Shown here: one piece after another, positions 11,444 to 22,090 of the stretch
Numbering within the stretch: the stretch's first letter is position 1
Layout of the letters: each line of letters starts with the position of its first letter
NCBI RefSeq assembly: GCF_963259705.1
Contig: NC_081840.1
Location: 112,316,074-112,380,073 of the forward strand
DNA from: Myotis daubentonii
Lineage: Eukaryota > Chordata > Mammalia > Chiroptera > Vespertilionidae
Reading direction: 5' to 3'
DNA: 64,000 nt
Translations under genes and position numbers: made by a program
Notes under the pieces: generated by a model
The model's input: the letters and a program-made list of their open reading frames with translations, nothing else
What the model was told of the DNA's origin: nothing
The model's database searches: none

Positions 11444-12416
11444 CAGTGGAACGTCAGTTCTTGAACTTAATTTGTTCCAGAAGGCTGTTCAAGAAGTGGT
11501 TTGTTTGAAAAACCAAGTCATTTTTCCCATTAGAAATAACGTAAATTAAATTAATGTGTTCCAGACCCCCAAATAATTAGCTATTTTAACCTTTCTTAAT
11601 TGTCTGTGATCATTGTTTTGTGAGCACTTTTACACCGTTAGCCACATCTGCACATTTTGTTCTTGTTAATCCTCACATGAAGATATTTTCTCCATTGATT
11701 TTTCAGAATTAGTGGAAGAGAGGGGTGTTGGGAGACAGAGGAAGTGAGAGGGAGAGAGAGAGAGAGATTGCCAAAGAGAGAGAAAAACATCGATGTGAGA
11801 GAGACACATCGATTGATTTGTTGGGATTGGGGACCAAACCTGCAAACCAGGTACGTGCTCTTGACTAGAAATCCAACCCATAACCCTTTGGTGCGCTGGC
11901 TGATGCTCAAACCACACTGGCCAGGGCATATCAACATTCTTTTTTTTTTTTTTTTTCCCCATATCAGCATTGTTGATGGCCTCTTTATGTTTTAAAATTG
12001 TGCTAATCATCAATTTCACCATGCCACACTCAGTAGCCAGATCAGACACGCAAACAGCTCTGTCATACTTTGCAATTATTTCTTTTTTAAGCTCTATCAT
12101 TCTCACAACTTTCCTTTTCACTTTGCTGCTTCACTAACTTTCTTAGGACCCATCGTAACTTACTGTATGTATTTAATAATAATAATAAGCATTAACAAAA
12201 GCAAAACAACATGAAAATATTCAGAGCACGATTTCCTGGGAGTAGTTTAGTGGGAAACTGACTCATACTCTCATTTGCACATTCTCTCATTTGTTGCCTG
12301 AAAGACCTGTGAGTGATCATACAGGTATCAGCATGAAAGGGTTGTCAGTCAAGAACCTGACAACCAAGACATTTTCCGTGAACATTGGAAGATGTTCAAG
12401 GACCGAGGTTTGACTG
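11444..12416 (-). mobile_element. Tigger-like DNA transposon remnant
   Basis: The ends are CAGTGGAACGTCAGTTCTTG at left and the inverted form GGACCGAGGTTTGACTG at right, flanked by TA at 11442-11443 and 12417-12418. The interior on the minus strand (about 11960-12121) encodes MKRKVVRMIELKKEIIAKYD, then VSDLATECGMVKLMISTIL. This resembles the N-terminal helix-turn-helix of Tigger/pogo transposases. The catalytic part is absent, so this is an internally deleted copy. A SINE is inserted within it. Confidence 0.82.
11664..11930 (-). mobile_element. Ves-related SINE inside Tigger
   Basis: It has a TTAATCCTCACATGAAGATA tail at left, a long purine-rich GAGAGAGAGA middle and a CACTGGCCAGGGC head at right. 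It is followed by a 17-nt T run at 11940-11956. Confidence 0.75.
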
Positions 12417-12418
12417 TA

Positions 12419-12710
12419 TAACAAAATACTACAGACTATGTAGTTTCATTTCTCACAGTTCTGGAGGCTGGGAAATCTAAGATGAAGGTGCCACCATGGT
12501 TGCATTCTGGTGAGAGCCCTCTTTCCTGGGTCCTCATGTGATAGACAGGGATAGGGATCTCTTTTATAAGAGCACTAATTCCATTCATGTGTGCTCCACC
12601 TTCATTACCTAATCACCTTCCAAACGCCCCACCTTCTAATACCACCAGCTTTTTGAGTTATGATTTCAACATAGGAATTTGATGGGTACACATTCAGACC
12701 ATAACAATCC
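12419..12710 (+). repeat. Old interspersed repeat, class uncertain
   Basis: It contains TTTCTCACAGTTCTGGAGGC, TTATAAGAGCACTAATTCCA and CACCTTCATTACCTAATCAC. That series recurs in many mammalian introns. I recognise it as an ancient interspersed repeat but am not certain of its family. Confidence 0.5.
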
Positions 12711-13648
12711 ACCCCCTCTTTCCAGAGGACCAAGCTATGGTTTCATTGATTTTTTTTCCTCCTGTTCCCAATTTTATTTCTGCTCTCATGCTTATTACTT
12801 CATTCTGCTTGCTTTGGGTTTAATATGCTCCTTTTATTTATTTATTTCTCTAGTTTCTTAAAGTGGATGGTCAAGATATAGCATTGAGATTTTTAAAAAA
12901 TGAGTTTACAGCTATAAAGTCTCACTGAACATTGTTTCAACTGTTTCTCATATTTTAGTATGTTGTATTTGTGTTTTCATGCATTTTCATGATTTCTTCT
13001 TTGATCCATTATGTTATATAGGGTTGTGTTGTCGAATTTCCACATATTTGTGTATTTTGTTATTGATTTGTAAGATGGTCAGAGAACATACTTTGTATGA
13101 TTTCAGTCCCCTTAAATTTATTGAGATTTGTTTTGTAGTCGAATATTGTCTATCCTGGAGAATATTCCATAGGTACTTGAGAAAATATGTAACCTGCTGA
13201 TGTTAGATGGTGTATTCTATAGATGTCTGTTAGGTCTAGGTGGAATATAATATTTCCAAGTCCTTTTTTTCTTGTTGATCTTCTGTCTAGTTTTTCTATT
13301 TTTTATTGAGGGGGTGGGGAGTGTTGAAATATCTCAGTACTATTATTGAATTGCTTATTTATTCCTGCAGTTCTTTTAGTTTTTGATTCATGTGTTTTGG
13401 GGCTCTATTTTCAGATGTATTTATGTTTAGTATTGTTATACTTTCTTGATGGATTGGTCCTTTTGACATTATAAAATGACCTTTGCATCTAGTAAAAAAT
13501 TTGGTCTTGAAATCTGTTTTATATGATGTAAGTATAGACACTTCAACTTTCTTTGGGGTACAGATTGCATGCTATTGTGTCCATCATTTTACTTTCAACC
13601 TGTTTGTCTTTGAATCTATAGTGTATGTCTCTTGTAGAAAGCATGTAA

Positions 13649-13665
13649 TATATATATATACATAT

Positions 13666-13719
<54 letters not shown>

Positions 13720-13722
13720 TGA
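13649..13722. repeat. (TA)n / TATACA microsatellite
   Basis: About 74 bp of alternating TA with TACA variants, contiguous with the tail of the SINE at 13715. The repeat probably grew from the SINE tail. Confidence 0.9.
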
Positions 13723-13917
13723 TTTCAGAGAGGAAGGGAGAGTGAGAGAACGATAGAAACATCAATGATGAGAGAGAATCATTGATTGGCTGCCTCCTGC
13801 ATCCCCCCCACTGGGGGTAGAGCTCACAACCTGGGCATGTGCCACGATTGGGAGTCGGACTGTGACCTCTTGGTTCATAGGTTGACACTCAAACATGGAG
13901 CCACACCACTGGGGCTA
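13715..13917 (-). mobile_element. Ves-related SINE
   Basis: It has TTGATTTCAGAGAGGAAGGG at left, then GGCTGCCTCCTGCATCCCC, and the head ending GGAGCCACACCACTGGGGCTA. Confidence 0.85.
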
Positions 13918-13937
13918 ATTTTATATAAATATATATA

Positions 13938-14539
13938 CTAGAGGCCCGGTGCACAAAAATTTGTGCACTGGCGGAGGGTGGAGGGGGTGGGGGGTGAGGG
14001 CGTGTCCCTCAGCCGGACCTGTGCCCTCTCACAGTCTGGGACCCCTCAGGAGATAACCACCTGCTGGCTTAGGCCGGCTCCTCGGGTGGCAGATGGCAGG
14101 CCCGGATCCCGTGCTGGGTCACAGATGGCAGGCCCTCTGCTGTGCCGCCCCGCTGCCTGCTGCCCGCTGCACACGGCAGGGTGGGGCAGGGCGTGGTGGA
14201 TCGCAATTTGCTGTGCCCCACCCAGCCGGCCCCCACACCGTGCACATGGACAGCAGGCCTGGTGGCAGCAGGGCAGGGCAGGCGGATCATGATCCGCCGT
14301 GCCCTGCTCTGCCGGCCGCTGTGCTGTGCACACAGATGGCCGGCAGGCGGCTTCTGGGGTCACACATGGGCACCTGGATGGTGGCTCACGCTGGCGGCTC
14401 GCACTGTCCTGCCCTGCCTGCAGTATGCAAATTAGCTGCCATCTTTGTTGGTGGTTAATTTGCATATCACGCTGATTAGCCAATGGGAAGCGTAGCGAAG
14501 GTATAGTCAATTACCATGTTTGTCTATTATTAGATAGGA
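13938..14539 (-). mobile_element. Non-autonomous Helitron, GC-rich interior
   Basis: It starts CTAGAGGCCCGGTGCACAAA with a TTTGTGCAC hairpin and ends TATTATTAGATAGGA before T. That is the reverse of a TCCTATCTAATAATAGACAA 5' end. Inverted TAGCCAATGGGAAG and GCTGCCATCTTTG lie near the 5' end. The GC-rich interior creates several long spurious frames on both strands. Confidence 0.9.
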
Positions 14540-14740
14540 TTTTAAAACATTTATATGTCAGTTATCCACTTGGGGATTGGAGTGTTTAATCCACTTATAT
14601 TTGATGTGATTACTTTAGGATTTACGAATCCTGCTATTTATTTTGTATATGTATTATTCTCCTATTTCTGTCTTCTTTTGTATGAAATAGATGTTTTCTA
14701 GTGCACCATTTAAATTCCATTGGTGTTTTTTTAAATTATA

Positions 14741-15307
14741 CAGTTGACCCTTGAACTACCACAACATGGGTTAAACTGTATGGATCTACTTCCAGGAGAT
14801 TTTTTTCAATTGCCCTGACCAGTTTGGCTCAGTGGCTAGAGCGTCGGCCTGTGGACTGAAGAGTCCCAGGTTCGATTCCGGTCAAGGGCATGTACCTTGG
14901 TTGTGGGCACATCCCCAGTAGGGGGTGTGCAGGAGGCAGCTGATGGATGTTTCTCTCCCATGGATGTTTCTAACTCTCTATCCGTCTCCCTTCCTCACTG
15001 TAAAAAATCAATAAAATATATATTTAAAAAAATAGAAAAATAAATACATGTAGTATTGTAAAATGTATTTACTCTTCCTGTGATTTTCTTAATAACATAC
15101 TTTTCTCTAGCTTACTTTATTATAAGAATATAATGTACAATACATATAGCATACAAAATATGTCTTAATGGACTTTGTATTATTAGTAAGGCTTCAAATC
15201 AGTAGTAGGATATCAGTAGTTAGGTTATGGGGAGTTAAAAGTAATAGTGGATTTTCAACTGCAGTGGGTTAGCACCGCTATTTCCTGTATTGTTCAAAGG
15301 TCAGCTG
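14741..15307 (+). mobile_element. MER2-like DNA transposon split by a SINE
   Basis: The terminal inverted repeats are CAGTTGACCCTTGAACTACC at left and TTGTTCAAAGGTCAGCTG at right, flanked by TA. These resemble the MER2 group of Tigger-related elements known across placental mammals. A Ves SINE is inserted near its left end. Confidence 0.78.
14811..15025 (+). mobile_element. Ves SINE inside MER2
   Basis: The head GCCCTGACCAGTTTGGCTCA has box A-like TGGCTCAGTGGC, and box B is GGTTCGATTCCGG. It ends AAAAATCAATAAAATATATA. Confidence 0.92.
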
Positions 15308-15405
15308 TATATTTCTTAAGTTCTTTTTTTTTTTTTTTTTTACAAGTTTTACGTTTGATGTTAACTATATTGTTTTTCTTTTCTGTATTTTTTAAAAAAG
15401 AAACA

Positions 15406-15652
15406 CTTTTTTAAAAAAATAAATATATTTTTATTGATTTCAGAGAAGAAGGGAGAGGGAGAGAGAGACAAATGTTATTAACCCAAACCAGACAAACGTC
15501 AATGATGAGAGAGAATCTTTGATTGACTGTTTCCTGCATGCACCCTACTGGGGATTGAACCCACCACTGTGCATTTGCCCTGACCAGGAATCAAACCGTG
15601 ACCTCCTGATTCACAGGTTCATGCTCAGCCACTGAGGCACTCCAACCTGGCT
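15406..15652 (-). mobile_element. Ves SINE with a 24-nt foreign insertion
   Basis: The copy has its tail at left and the head (CACTCCAACCTGGC) at right. Where the family reads purine-rich DNA followed by ATCAATGATGAG, this copy carries an extra block at about 15473-15496. Seventeen bases of that block are an exact inverted copy of 15691-15707. Confidence 0.85.
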
Positions 15653-16079
15653 TAATGATTGCTCTGGCAATTACAGTTAACATCTTAACAGTCTGGTTTG
15701 GGTTAATTTTGGCAGCTTACAAATGATTTTTCTGCTATGTAGATCTATTCCATTCCCCCTTTGTGCTTATTGTCATGAAAAATATATTTTTACTAGTGGC
15801 CCAGTGCATGAAATTAGTGCACATTGAAAGGGAATTAATTGGAGGAAATATTTTAATATTGCTGTTTGCCCTTTCTCTATAATAGAAGTGTCAGAGATGA
15901 AAGAAAATTAGTAAGATGTATATGAAAATAATATATAAATTTATTAATAAATGAACAATAAAAATATGATATAACAACTACAAAGACATATAAAAACAAC
16001 AAAAACATGATATGAAAACAACAAAAACATGATATAAAAACAACATTGATACAAACAATGACTGCTAAATTGATTAAAC

Positions 16080-17602
16080 TTATTCTAATATCTCCCTGTA
16101 TACCACATTAAGAGTGAAAACATTTTCAGAGTGCTTGACTAATTTCTCTTGTGATGAAGTATTTACAACTTTAACATCACATGCTCTTTGAACTTGAGAG
16201 AAAGCAACATATAACTGACCATGTCCAAAAATGGGTTCAGGTAGGAATATTCCTACTCTGTCTACAGTTTGTCCTTGTGATTTATTAATAGTCATCACAA
16301 ATGCTGGCATCACGGGAAACTGTCGTTGAATTCATTTAAATGGGAGGCCAGTGTCAGATGGGGACAAATCAATTCTTGGAATCAGAACAACCTCTCCTTC
16401 TGCAGATCCTGTTAATACTTCAACTTCAATAATGTTAAATCGCAATCATTTGATAATAAATCTAGTACCATTACAAAGACCCCATTTACTATTAAGATTT
16501 CTCAGTATGATGATTGTACCCACTTTCAATTTTAATTTATGACACGCATTCCCAAAGGAGTAATACTATTAAGAAATTCTATGGGAAAATTTTCATCTTC
16601 ATCATCATCTGTTGAATCAGTGGAAACATCACTCAAATATGTGTGAAAATTTCTTCATTTTAATTGTTGAATGTGCTCAGTTTTTGGACAAAGAATCGCA
16701 TGTTTAGATATATTTTTATTATCTAAAGATACAGTATTCCCAAAGGTAGCTTCAATAATAGATCTGTTACAAATCATTTCACAGGGGACTTCAATAATAT
16801 CCATTCCTAAATTAAAACTGCTATCAAGTTTGCCATCTCCAGGTTTTACTAACCATTTACTATAAGCAGAATCCTCTGATCTCATATTTGTTTTAAGAGA
16901 CAGCTTTCTGAAACATCCCCAAACATTACAGTACTTTAAACTCGTTTGTACTATGGCCGATTGCATAGCATGCGGTAAAATACTGAGACATTGTCAAAAA
17001 TCCCATCCGAGAAGGAGAACTTTCCCACCAAATGCAACATTCAAATTCATAATTTCTCTTAGAAATCTGTCTGTGGCGATTATAGCATGACTGGATGCCA
17101 TGGTGCATTCATCAATAATGAGAAGTTTGGTCTTTTTAATGGTTTTAGCAAGTTCTTTCTTTATATCGAGTTTAGAAATTGAAGTTTCATTTAATGGAAT
17201 TGGAAATTTATATTGGGAATAAAAGGTTCTTCCACTGAGAAGTAAATTTGCAGTGATTCCTGTAGATGCTGTGGGTAAAACAGTACCACCACGACCTCTA
17301 ATATAATGTATTAAAACTTTATAAAGATATGTTTTTCCACTACCACCTGGACCATCCAAGAAAAAGCATTTGGGGTATACAGTTTGATCTTCGATAGCTG
17401 AAGTTATAGTCTGAAAGGCTTCCAACTGTTTATCATTCAGAGAATTTATCAAAATCTCTGCCTTTTGTTGCTCGTACGATTGATCACATGTATTTGTATT
17501 CCTTAATAAAGCATATTCCGGAAGTTTGAAATGTGAACATTTCATTCTATGCAATGTGAATACCTCTTGAATTTCCTTAAGGACATGCATTTCACAGTTC
17601 AT
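16080..17602 (-). pseudogene. Helitron PIF1-like helicase remnant
   Basis: Three frames on the minus strand cover the C-terminal helicase. The first (16994-17602) holds Walker A as FFLDGPGGSGKTYLYKVL and Walker B as LLIIDECTMASSHA. The middle (16655-16966) reads MQSAIVQTSLKYCNVWGCFR and onward. The last (16080-16313) holds AFVMTINKSQGQTVDRVGIF and GQLYVAFSQVQRACDVKVVN. In the last motif both arginines expected in an SRVRRA-type helicase motif VI appear as glutamine, which CG-to-CA decay would produce. Frameshifts near 16985 and between 16313 and 16655 break the protein. Helitron helicases unwind DNA during rolling-circle transposition; this copy cannot be active. Confidence 0.9.
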
Positions 17603-17797
17603 ACAGGCACCTTCTCTTCAGTATAATTTCCAACAAAAATCTTCAATAAAATGAGATTTATTCTCATCCTATAATTTATCTGCATCAGAAGGACATCCAA
17701 ACACACATATATATGCAAAAAGTTGCCGTAGTTGTTTGGGTATATTAAGGATGATCACATCATCAATTGTATCTTTCCAGATAGTGTTATTGATTAA

Positions 17798-18531
17798 CTA
17801 GAGGCCCGGTGCACAAAAATTTGTGCACGCGCGGGGGGGGGGGGGGGGAGGGGGAGGGTCCCTCAGCCTGGCCTGTGCCCTCTCGCAGTCTGGGACCCCT
17901 CGGGAGATAACGACCTGCTGGCTTAGGCCTGCTCCCGGGTGGCAGAGGGCAGGCCCAATCTCTAGGTGCAGCCCCTGGTTGGGCTCAGAGCAGGGCGGAT
18001 TGGGGAGTTGGGGCACCGCCCCCTGTCATGCACAGAGCAGGGCGGATTGGGAGGTTGCGATGCCACCCTCAGTCACGCTCAGGGTAGGGCCGATTGGGGG
18101 GTTGTGGCGCCACCCCCTTTCACGCACAGAGCAGGGCCAATCAGGGGGTTGGGGAGCTCTCCCCTGTCATGCACAGAGCAGGGCCCATCAGAGGGTTGAG
18201 GAGCTCCCCCCTGTCACTCACAGAGTAGGGCTGATAGGGGAGCTGGCACACCACCCCCTGTCACACACAGAGCAGGGCGGATCAGGGGATTGGGGCGCCG
18301 CCCTCTATCATCCACAGAGCAGGGCCGATCAGGGGGTTGGGGCGCCTTCACCTGTCACGAACAGAGCAGGGCCGATAGGAGGTTGTGGTCCTGCCCCCTG
18401 TCACACACAGAGCCGCAGGCCAATCAGGGGGTTTGGGCGCTGCCCCCTGTCACACTGATCCCAGTGCCAGGAGGCCTCTCAGCTCCGCTGATCCCAGTGC
18501 TGGGAGGCATATTACCCTTTTACTATATAGA
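17798..18531 (-). mobile_element. Non-autonomous Helitron with 47-bp minisatellite
   Basis: It begins CTAGAGGCCCGGTGCACAAA after AA and ends CCCTTTTACTATATAGA. It carries a G17 run at 17833-17849 and a tandem repeat (17987-18457). It interrupts the helicase region of the autonomous Helitron and is followed with no gap by a second Helitron. Confidence 0.9.
17987..18457. repeat. 47-bp minisatellite inside a Helitron, about 10 units
   Basis: The units follow GAGCAGGGCGGATTGGGGAG, then TTGGGGCACCGCCCCCTGTC, then ATGCACA, with scattered substitutions. The same repeat recurs in the Helitron at 45714. Because 47 is not a multiple of three, the long frame across it cycles through three translations and is not protein-like. 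Confidence 0.88.
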
Positions 18532-19169
18532 ATAGAGGACTGGTGCACGGGTGGGGCCGGCTGGTTTGCCCTGAAGGGTGTCCTGGATCAGGGTGGGGGT
18601 CCCCACTGGGGTGCCTGGCCAGCCTGGATGAGGGGATGATGGCTGTTTGCAGCTGGTCACACACCCTTCAGGGTGGGTGTCCCCACTGGGGTGCGTGGCC
18701 AGTCTGGGTGAGGGGCTGAGGGCTGTTTTCAGGCTGGCGGGTGACTGAAGCTCCCAACTGCTCCTTTTCTTCTTCTTTTTTTTTTTTATTCTGGGCCAGC
18801 TTTAGCTCTGAGGCTCCAGCTCTTAGGCCTCCGCTTCTGAAAGCAGGTATCTGGTTTGTTTCGGTTCTCGAAACTCTGTATCAACTCCAGCTCAGAGATC
18901 CCAGCCAGCTGAAAGCTGGTTTCTGGGGTTTTGTTTAGTGTTTATATTTGTTACAATGTTTGAAACTGCAGGCTCAGAGGCCTGCAGCGGCCTGCAGGGA
19001 ACGTTGGAGTCCTCTGTCACTGAAGCAAGCAAGCCTCATGTTAGTTTCAAGCTGCCTGGCTGCCGGCCGCCATCTTGGCTGACAGTTAATTTGCATATTG
19101 CCCTGATTAGCCAATGGGAAGGGTAGTGGTCGTACGCCAATTACCATGTTTCTCTTTTATTAGTGTAGA
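18532..19169 (-). mobile_element. Non-autonomous Helitron, second of an abutting pair
   Basis: The left end is ATAGAGGACTGGTGCAC, a mutated CTAG terminus. The right end TCTTTTATTAGTGTAGA precedes T. Near the 5' end are an inverted GATTAGCCAATGGGAAGG and GCCGCCATCTT (19066-19076). It is related to the element at 4611: both share the paired CCCCACTGGGGTGC modules. Confidence 0.87.
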
Positions 19170-19348
19170 TAATCCTCAATAATTGGCAGCTTCATGAAAT
19201 ATCATAAATTACACCTCGTACAGTTTGCAGATCATCAAAACTTACTGCACGTTTTACATGCAGAAGCAAAAGTCTAAGGTAATATTGTTCTGGTTCTCTA
19301 AAACTCATAGTGAACAGTCTAATACTTTATTCCCACCCTTTTGGCATT

Positions 19349-19843
19349 TTATTCAGAAAGAATTATTAAACACATAATCTGTGGAATATCCCAATAATAA
19401 TAATTATGCGTATCAGAATCTTCTCTATTCAATAAGAACCAAGCCATCAAAGTCGAGTTATGCCTTTTAGCCCTAACTATAACTTCAGCAAAATCATCAG
19501 TATGAAAATACAAATTCTGTTCATTTGGCAGATGAATAGCTGATCTTGTGATTGCATGAGATTGGTCATGCATTCACATTGCAGTAAGTCTCCAAGCAGC
19601 CTCAGGAGCGCTCACATACTTGGAGTCAATGAAGTCCTGTACTTCGTCATGATTGATAATATTTTTTTCAGAAATTTGAATATTTGCACAATCGTGCCCT
19701 TTATAGATGTATTTAAATAGATATTTGACACGTCTAATCGATGCGCAGACTTCAACGTTTATATGACAGTTACACTTAAGGCACACATACAGGTTATAAG
19801 GGACAATCCAAGTGTTATCAACAACTTTATTTCCAATAGACAT
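19349..19843 (-). pseudogene. Helitron Rep: tyrosine-motif region remnant
   Basis: The 19574-19843 frame reads MSIGNKVVDNTWIVPYNLYV and contains VKYLFKYIYKGHD. The two tyrosines spaced YxxxY are the paired catalytic tyrosines of Helitron Rep (established for Helraiser), and both are intact. It continues through SKYVSAPEAAWRL. A frame shift at about 19573 leads into MHDQSHAITRSAIHLPNEQN (19349-19573). Confidence 0.88.
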
Positions 19844-20096
19844 GGTGCTACCAGATCTTCATTTGTATTTGGGATATCCATCACTATTTCCAATAGTCAC
19901 ATTTTGAAATTATTTCGGGTATCCCTTTGAACATTTTCCATTTTCCGTACATGGACTATTTGGATTTTGTATTCCACATGATCCATGTTCCATATTTGAT
20001 TTTATAATTTGAAAAAGTCGAGGACATTGGCTTTCATCCAGAATTTCTGCCTTAACTATATGGTCAATGTCATCTTCTGTTCGTAATTTGGATTCA

Positions 20097-20666
20097 CTAT
20101 CTAATATCTAATATCAATAATATGTGAGCTTGAGGCAGTCCACATTTCTGAAATTCAGTGACATGAATTTTAGCTATTACTTTGCCAAATAACTGGAATT
20201 TACATATATCATTTAAAAGAGCATTCAGCTTAATATTAAAAACTCTGGCTAGCAAGTCATGTATATTTTCAACTTTTTGCCAACGTTGTAAATTGTTTGT
20301 AGTATCTCCCCATTTGGGGTTGCATGTAATGGTTATGAATAAATTGGGCTTGCCATACTTTGTTACAATTGTCATAGCATCCTGATATTGCCGCTGCATA
20401 TTTCTGGAACTACCCTCAAAAGATGATGTAAGCATTATCATTTTACCAATCGGTACATTGTCATTTTCAGATTTAGATGTGATATAATCCATCAAACCAC
20501 TATATTTTTCAACTCTCAACTTAGATTGGTTTGCTGTAATGAAATTTATCTGATTGGCTTCCATTTTTGAATATGAATCAACAATATACTGTTGAGTTAA
20601 TTTTCCTGCATTTAAAATAGGATTGAACATGTTCTGAATGGAGAGATGAAATCCATAATACTGCAT
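20097..20666 (-). pseudogene. Helitron Rep: HUH region remnant with His-to-Gln change
   Basis: This 189-codon frame starts MQYYGFHLSIQNMFNPILNA and runs to FQKCGLPQAHILLILDIR. It includes KPNLFITITCNPKW, the conserved Rep motif before the HUH site. The metal-binding HUH motif is normally LPHAHIL in Helitrons; here it reads LPQAHIL, from codon CAA (TTG on + at 20130-20132). A stop shortly after ends the frame. Loss of the first histidine would itself abolish nicking. Confidence 0.9.
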
Positions 20667-20700
20667 TTGTGTGACTTGTGTTCTTACATTTCATCTAGTA

Positions 20701-20913
20701 CAGCTGTGGGCAAACTACGGCCCGCGGGCCGGATCCGGCCCGTTTGAAATGAATAAAACTAAAAAAAAAAAGACCGTACCCTTTTATGTAATGATGTTTA
20801 CTTTGAATTTATATTAGTTCACACAAACACTCCATCCATGCTTTTGTTCCGGCACTCTGGTCCAGTTTAAGAACCAATTGTGGCCCTCGAGTCAAAAAGT
20901 TTGCCCACCCCTG
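20701..20913. mobile_element. Short non-autonomous hAT element
   Basis: This 213-bp element starts CAGCTGTGGGCAAACTACGG and ends AAAAAGTTTGCCCACCCCTG, so the termini are inverted repeats. Its 8-bp duplication ATCTAGTA/ATCTAGTG lies at 20693-20700 and 20914-20921. It sits inside the Helitron Rep gene. An internal GGCCCGCGGGCC palindrome starts at about 20719. Confidence 0.92.
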
Positions 20914-21043
20914 ATCTAGTGTCATTGCCAATTACACTGTCATCTCTGAGTCTTAATGCAATATCCGTCCCCCAGCCGTTTTCACCATGTGGAAAAAGAA
21001 TAGGATATGTCATTGCATCTAATATAGGAAACAGGATACTGAT

Positions 21044-21615
21044 TTATTTCATTTTAGTGGCATTCAGATTATTGGTGTCTGGTTTATAATGAATGAGCAA
21101 GTCCCTTTCAAAAGGAGGCTCTCCATCTTCGTTTCTGAATATGATGGCAACCTCGGTTACACAGGGAGAATTATATCTACCCGGATCATTATTATGATCA
21201 CATTTAATCACCATTGTTACTTCTATGGGAGCAATACCTTTCGCTGCTGCTTCAGATTTGGCTTCCTTTTCTACCTCATGTAGCATCTTGTATGATTTTG
21301 TTAATTCGTTTATTTCATGCATGAGGTTGTTGATATTGATTATGAGTTTTTCCAAGCAACCTTGGTTTTCTGGCATTGCTAATGTTTTACTCGTCGCTTT
21401 GCCGTATCTAAAATATAGAGTTGATCAAACTTTCGAGAAACACCATCCGAAGGATGTAAAGTTCCAGTACGGTGATAAAGTTGTCCATGTATTCTAAAAC
21501 AGTATGGCCCATATCCTGATGGTGATGCAATATTTTCACCCATTGAAGCACAAGAACTATTTATCGAACGAATATTTTCCATGAAATTTTTACTGTCAGA
21601 ATATTCATTTATCAT
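21044..21615 (-). pseudogene. Helitron Rep N-terminal region remnant
   Basis: Two frames belong to the Helitron protein. One (21379-21615) reads MINEYSDSKNFMENIRSINS and goes on to GYGPYCFRIHGQLYHRTGTL. The other (21044-21376) reads MPENQGCLEKLIININNLMH and goes on to RDLLIHYKPDTNNLNATKMK. IHGQLYHR and the DLLIHYKP segment are typical of Helitron-like N-terminal domains. One frameshift separates them near 21377. Confidence 0.85.
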
Positions 21616-21624
21616 TAATTTCTT

Positions 21625-21847
21625 TTTTTTTTTTAATATATTTTATTGATTTTTTACAGAGAGGAAGGGAGAGAGAGATAGAGAGTTAGAAACATCGATG
21701 AGAGAGAAACATCGATCAGCTGCCTCCTGCACATCTCCCACTGGGGATGTGCCCGCAACCCAGGTACATGCCCTTGACCGGAATCGAACCTGGGACCTTT
21801 CAGTCCACAGGCCGACGCTCTATCCACTGAGCCAAACCGGTTTCGGC
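21625..21847 (-). mobile_element. Ves SINE inside the Helitron ORF
   Basis: A perfect 15-bp duplication TATCATTAATTTCTT is seen at 21610-21624 and 21848-21862. The copy is little diverged from the other young Ves elements (43117, 34671), with CGATGAGAGAGAAACATCGA and CAAACCGGTTTCGGC. Confidence 0.95.
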
Positions 21848-21862
21848 TATCATTAATTTCTT

Positions 21863-22090
21863 AAAATATGCTGAGTATCCTGGAAAATGTATATTATTTG
21901 GACAAATTTTACCTTTGCTACAACATTGAGTAAATTTTCCATCAGATGGTTTTTCATCAGAGAAATTTAGTGATAGGCAAAATGGACATGGAATAGCCAT
22001 TCTGCCACAACTATGTTCGATAATTGCATCCTCATTTACTTCATTTTCACTGTGAAGGCAGTTCCTACCAGTATTGGTAGTACTTGTCAA
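21863..22090 (-). pseudogene. Helitron N-terminal cysteine-rich region
   Basis: This part of the minus frame reads TNTGRNCLHSENEVNEDAII, then HSCGRMAIPCPFCLSLNFSD, then TQCCSKGKICPN. The cysteines and histidine suggest a zinc finger. It lies between the repeat region and the Ves insertion, and a frame change at about 22090 separates it from the repeats. Confidence 0.82.

Larger units (their letters stand above)
10560..15785 (-). mobile_element. Ancient antisense L1, ORF2 to inter-ORF part, split
   Basis: Scattered pieces match L1 in antisense and in the right order. The RT part lies at about 10560-10960, the region between RT and EN at 11200-11440, the EN part at 12711-13640, and the ORF2 start and inter-ORF spacer at 14540-14740 and 15308-15785. 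Landmarks include TGGTCAGAGAACATACTTTG and TTGGGGATTGGAGTGTTTAA. The same L1 continues at 23837-24040, 25741-25840, 31690-31820 and 38987-39900. No frame survives. Confidence 0.75.

Noticed and set aside
12419..12710. Possible LTR of an endogenous retrovirus
   Set aside because: No gag, pol or env, primer site or paired LTR is visible; it reads as an old interspersed repeat of uncertain class.
14827..14885. tRNA-like A and B boxes (TGGCTCAGTGGC, GGTTCGATTCCGG), seen at many places
   Set aside because: They belong to Ves SINE heads with typical bodies, tails and duplications; none folds as a complete tRNA gene by eye.
16994..17602. Helicase with GPGGSGKT that might be a host PIF1 exon or a viral gene
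   Set aside because: Flanking Rep motifs, the CTAG hairpin end and the order of domains identify a Helitron.
17823..18458. A 211-codon open frame on + with repeated HPLSRTEQG-like segments
   Set aside because: It lies over a 47-bp minisatellite in a Helitron. The period is not a multiple of three and the composition is that of GC-rich repeat DNA.
18741..18938. Frame with FSSSFFFLFWASFSSEAPALR resembling a signal peptide
   Set aside because: It lies within a Helitron and its hydrophobic part comes from a T-rich run.
20716..20740. GC-rich palindromic stretch as a possible regulatory island
   Set aside because: It is part of a short hAT element with an 8-bp duplication, repeated elsewhere in vesper bat genomes.
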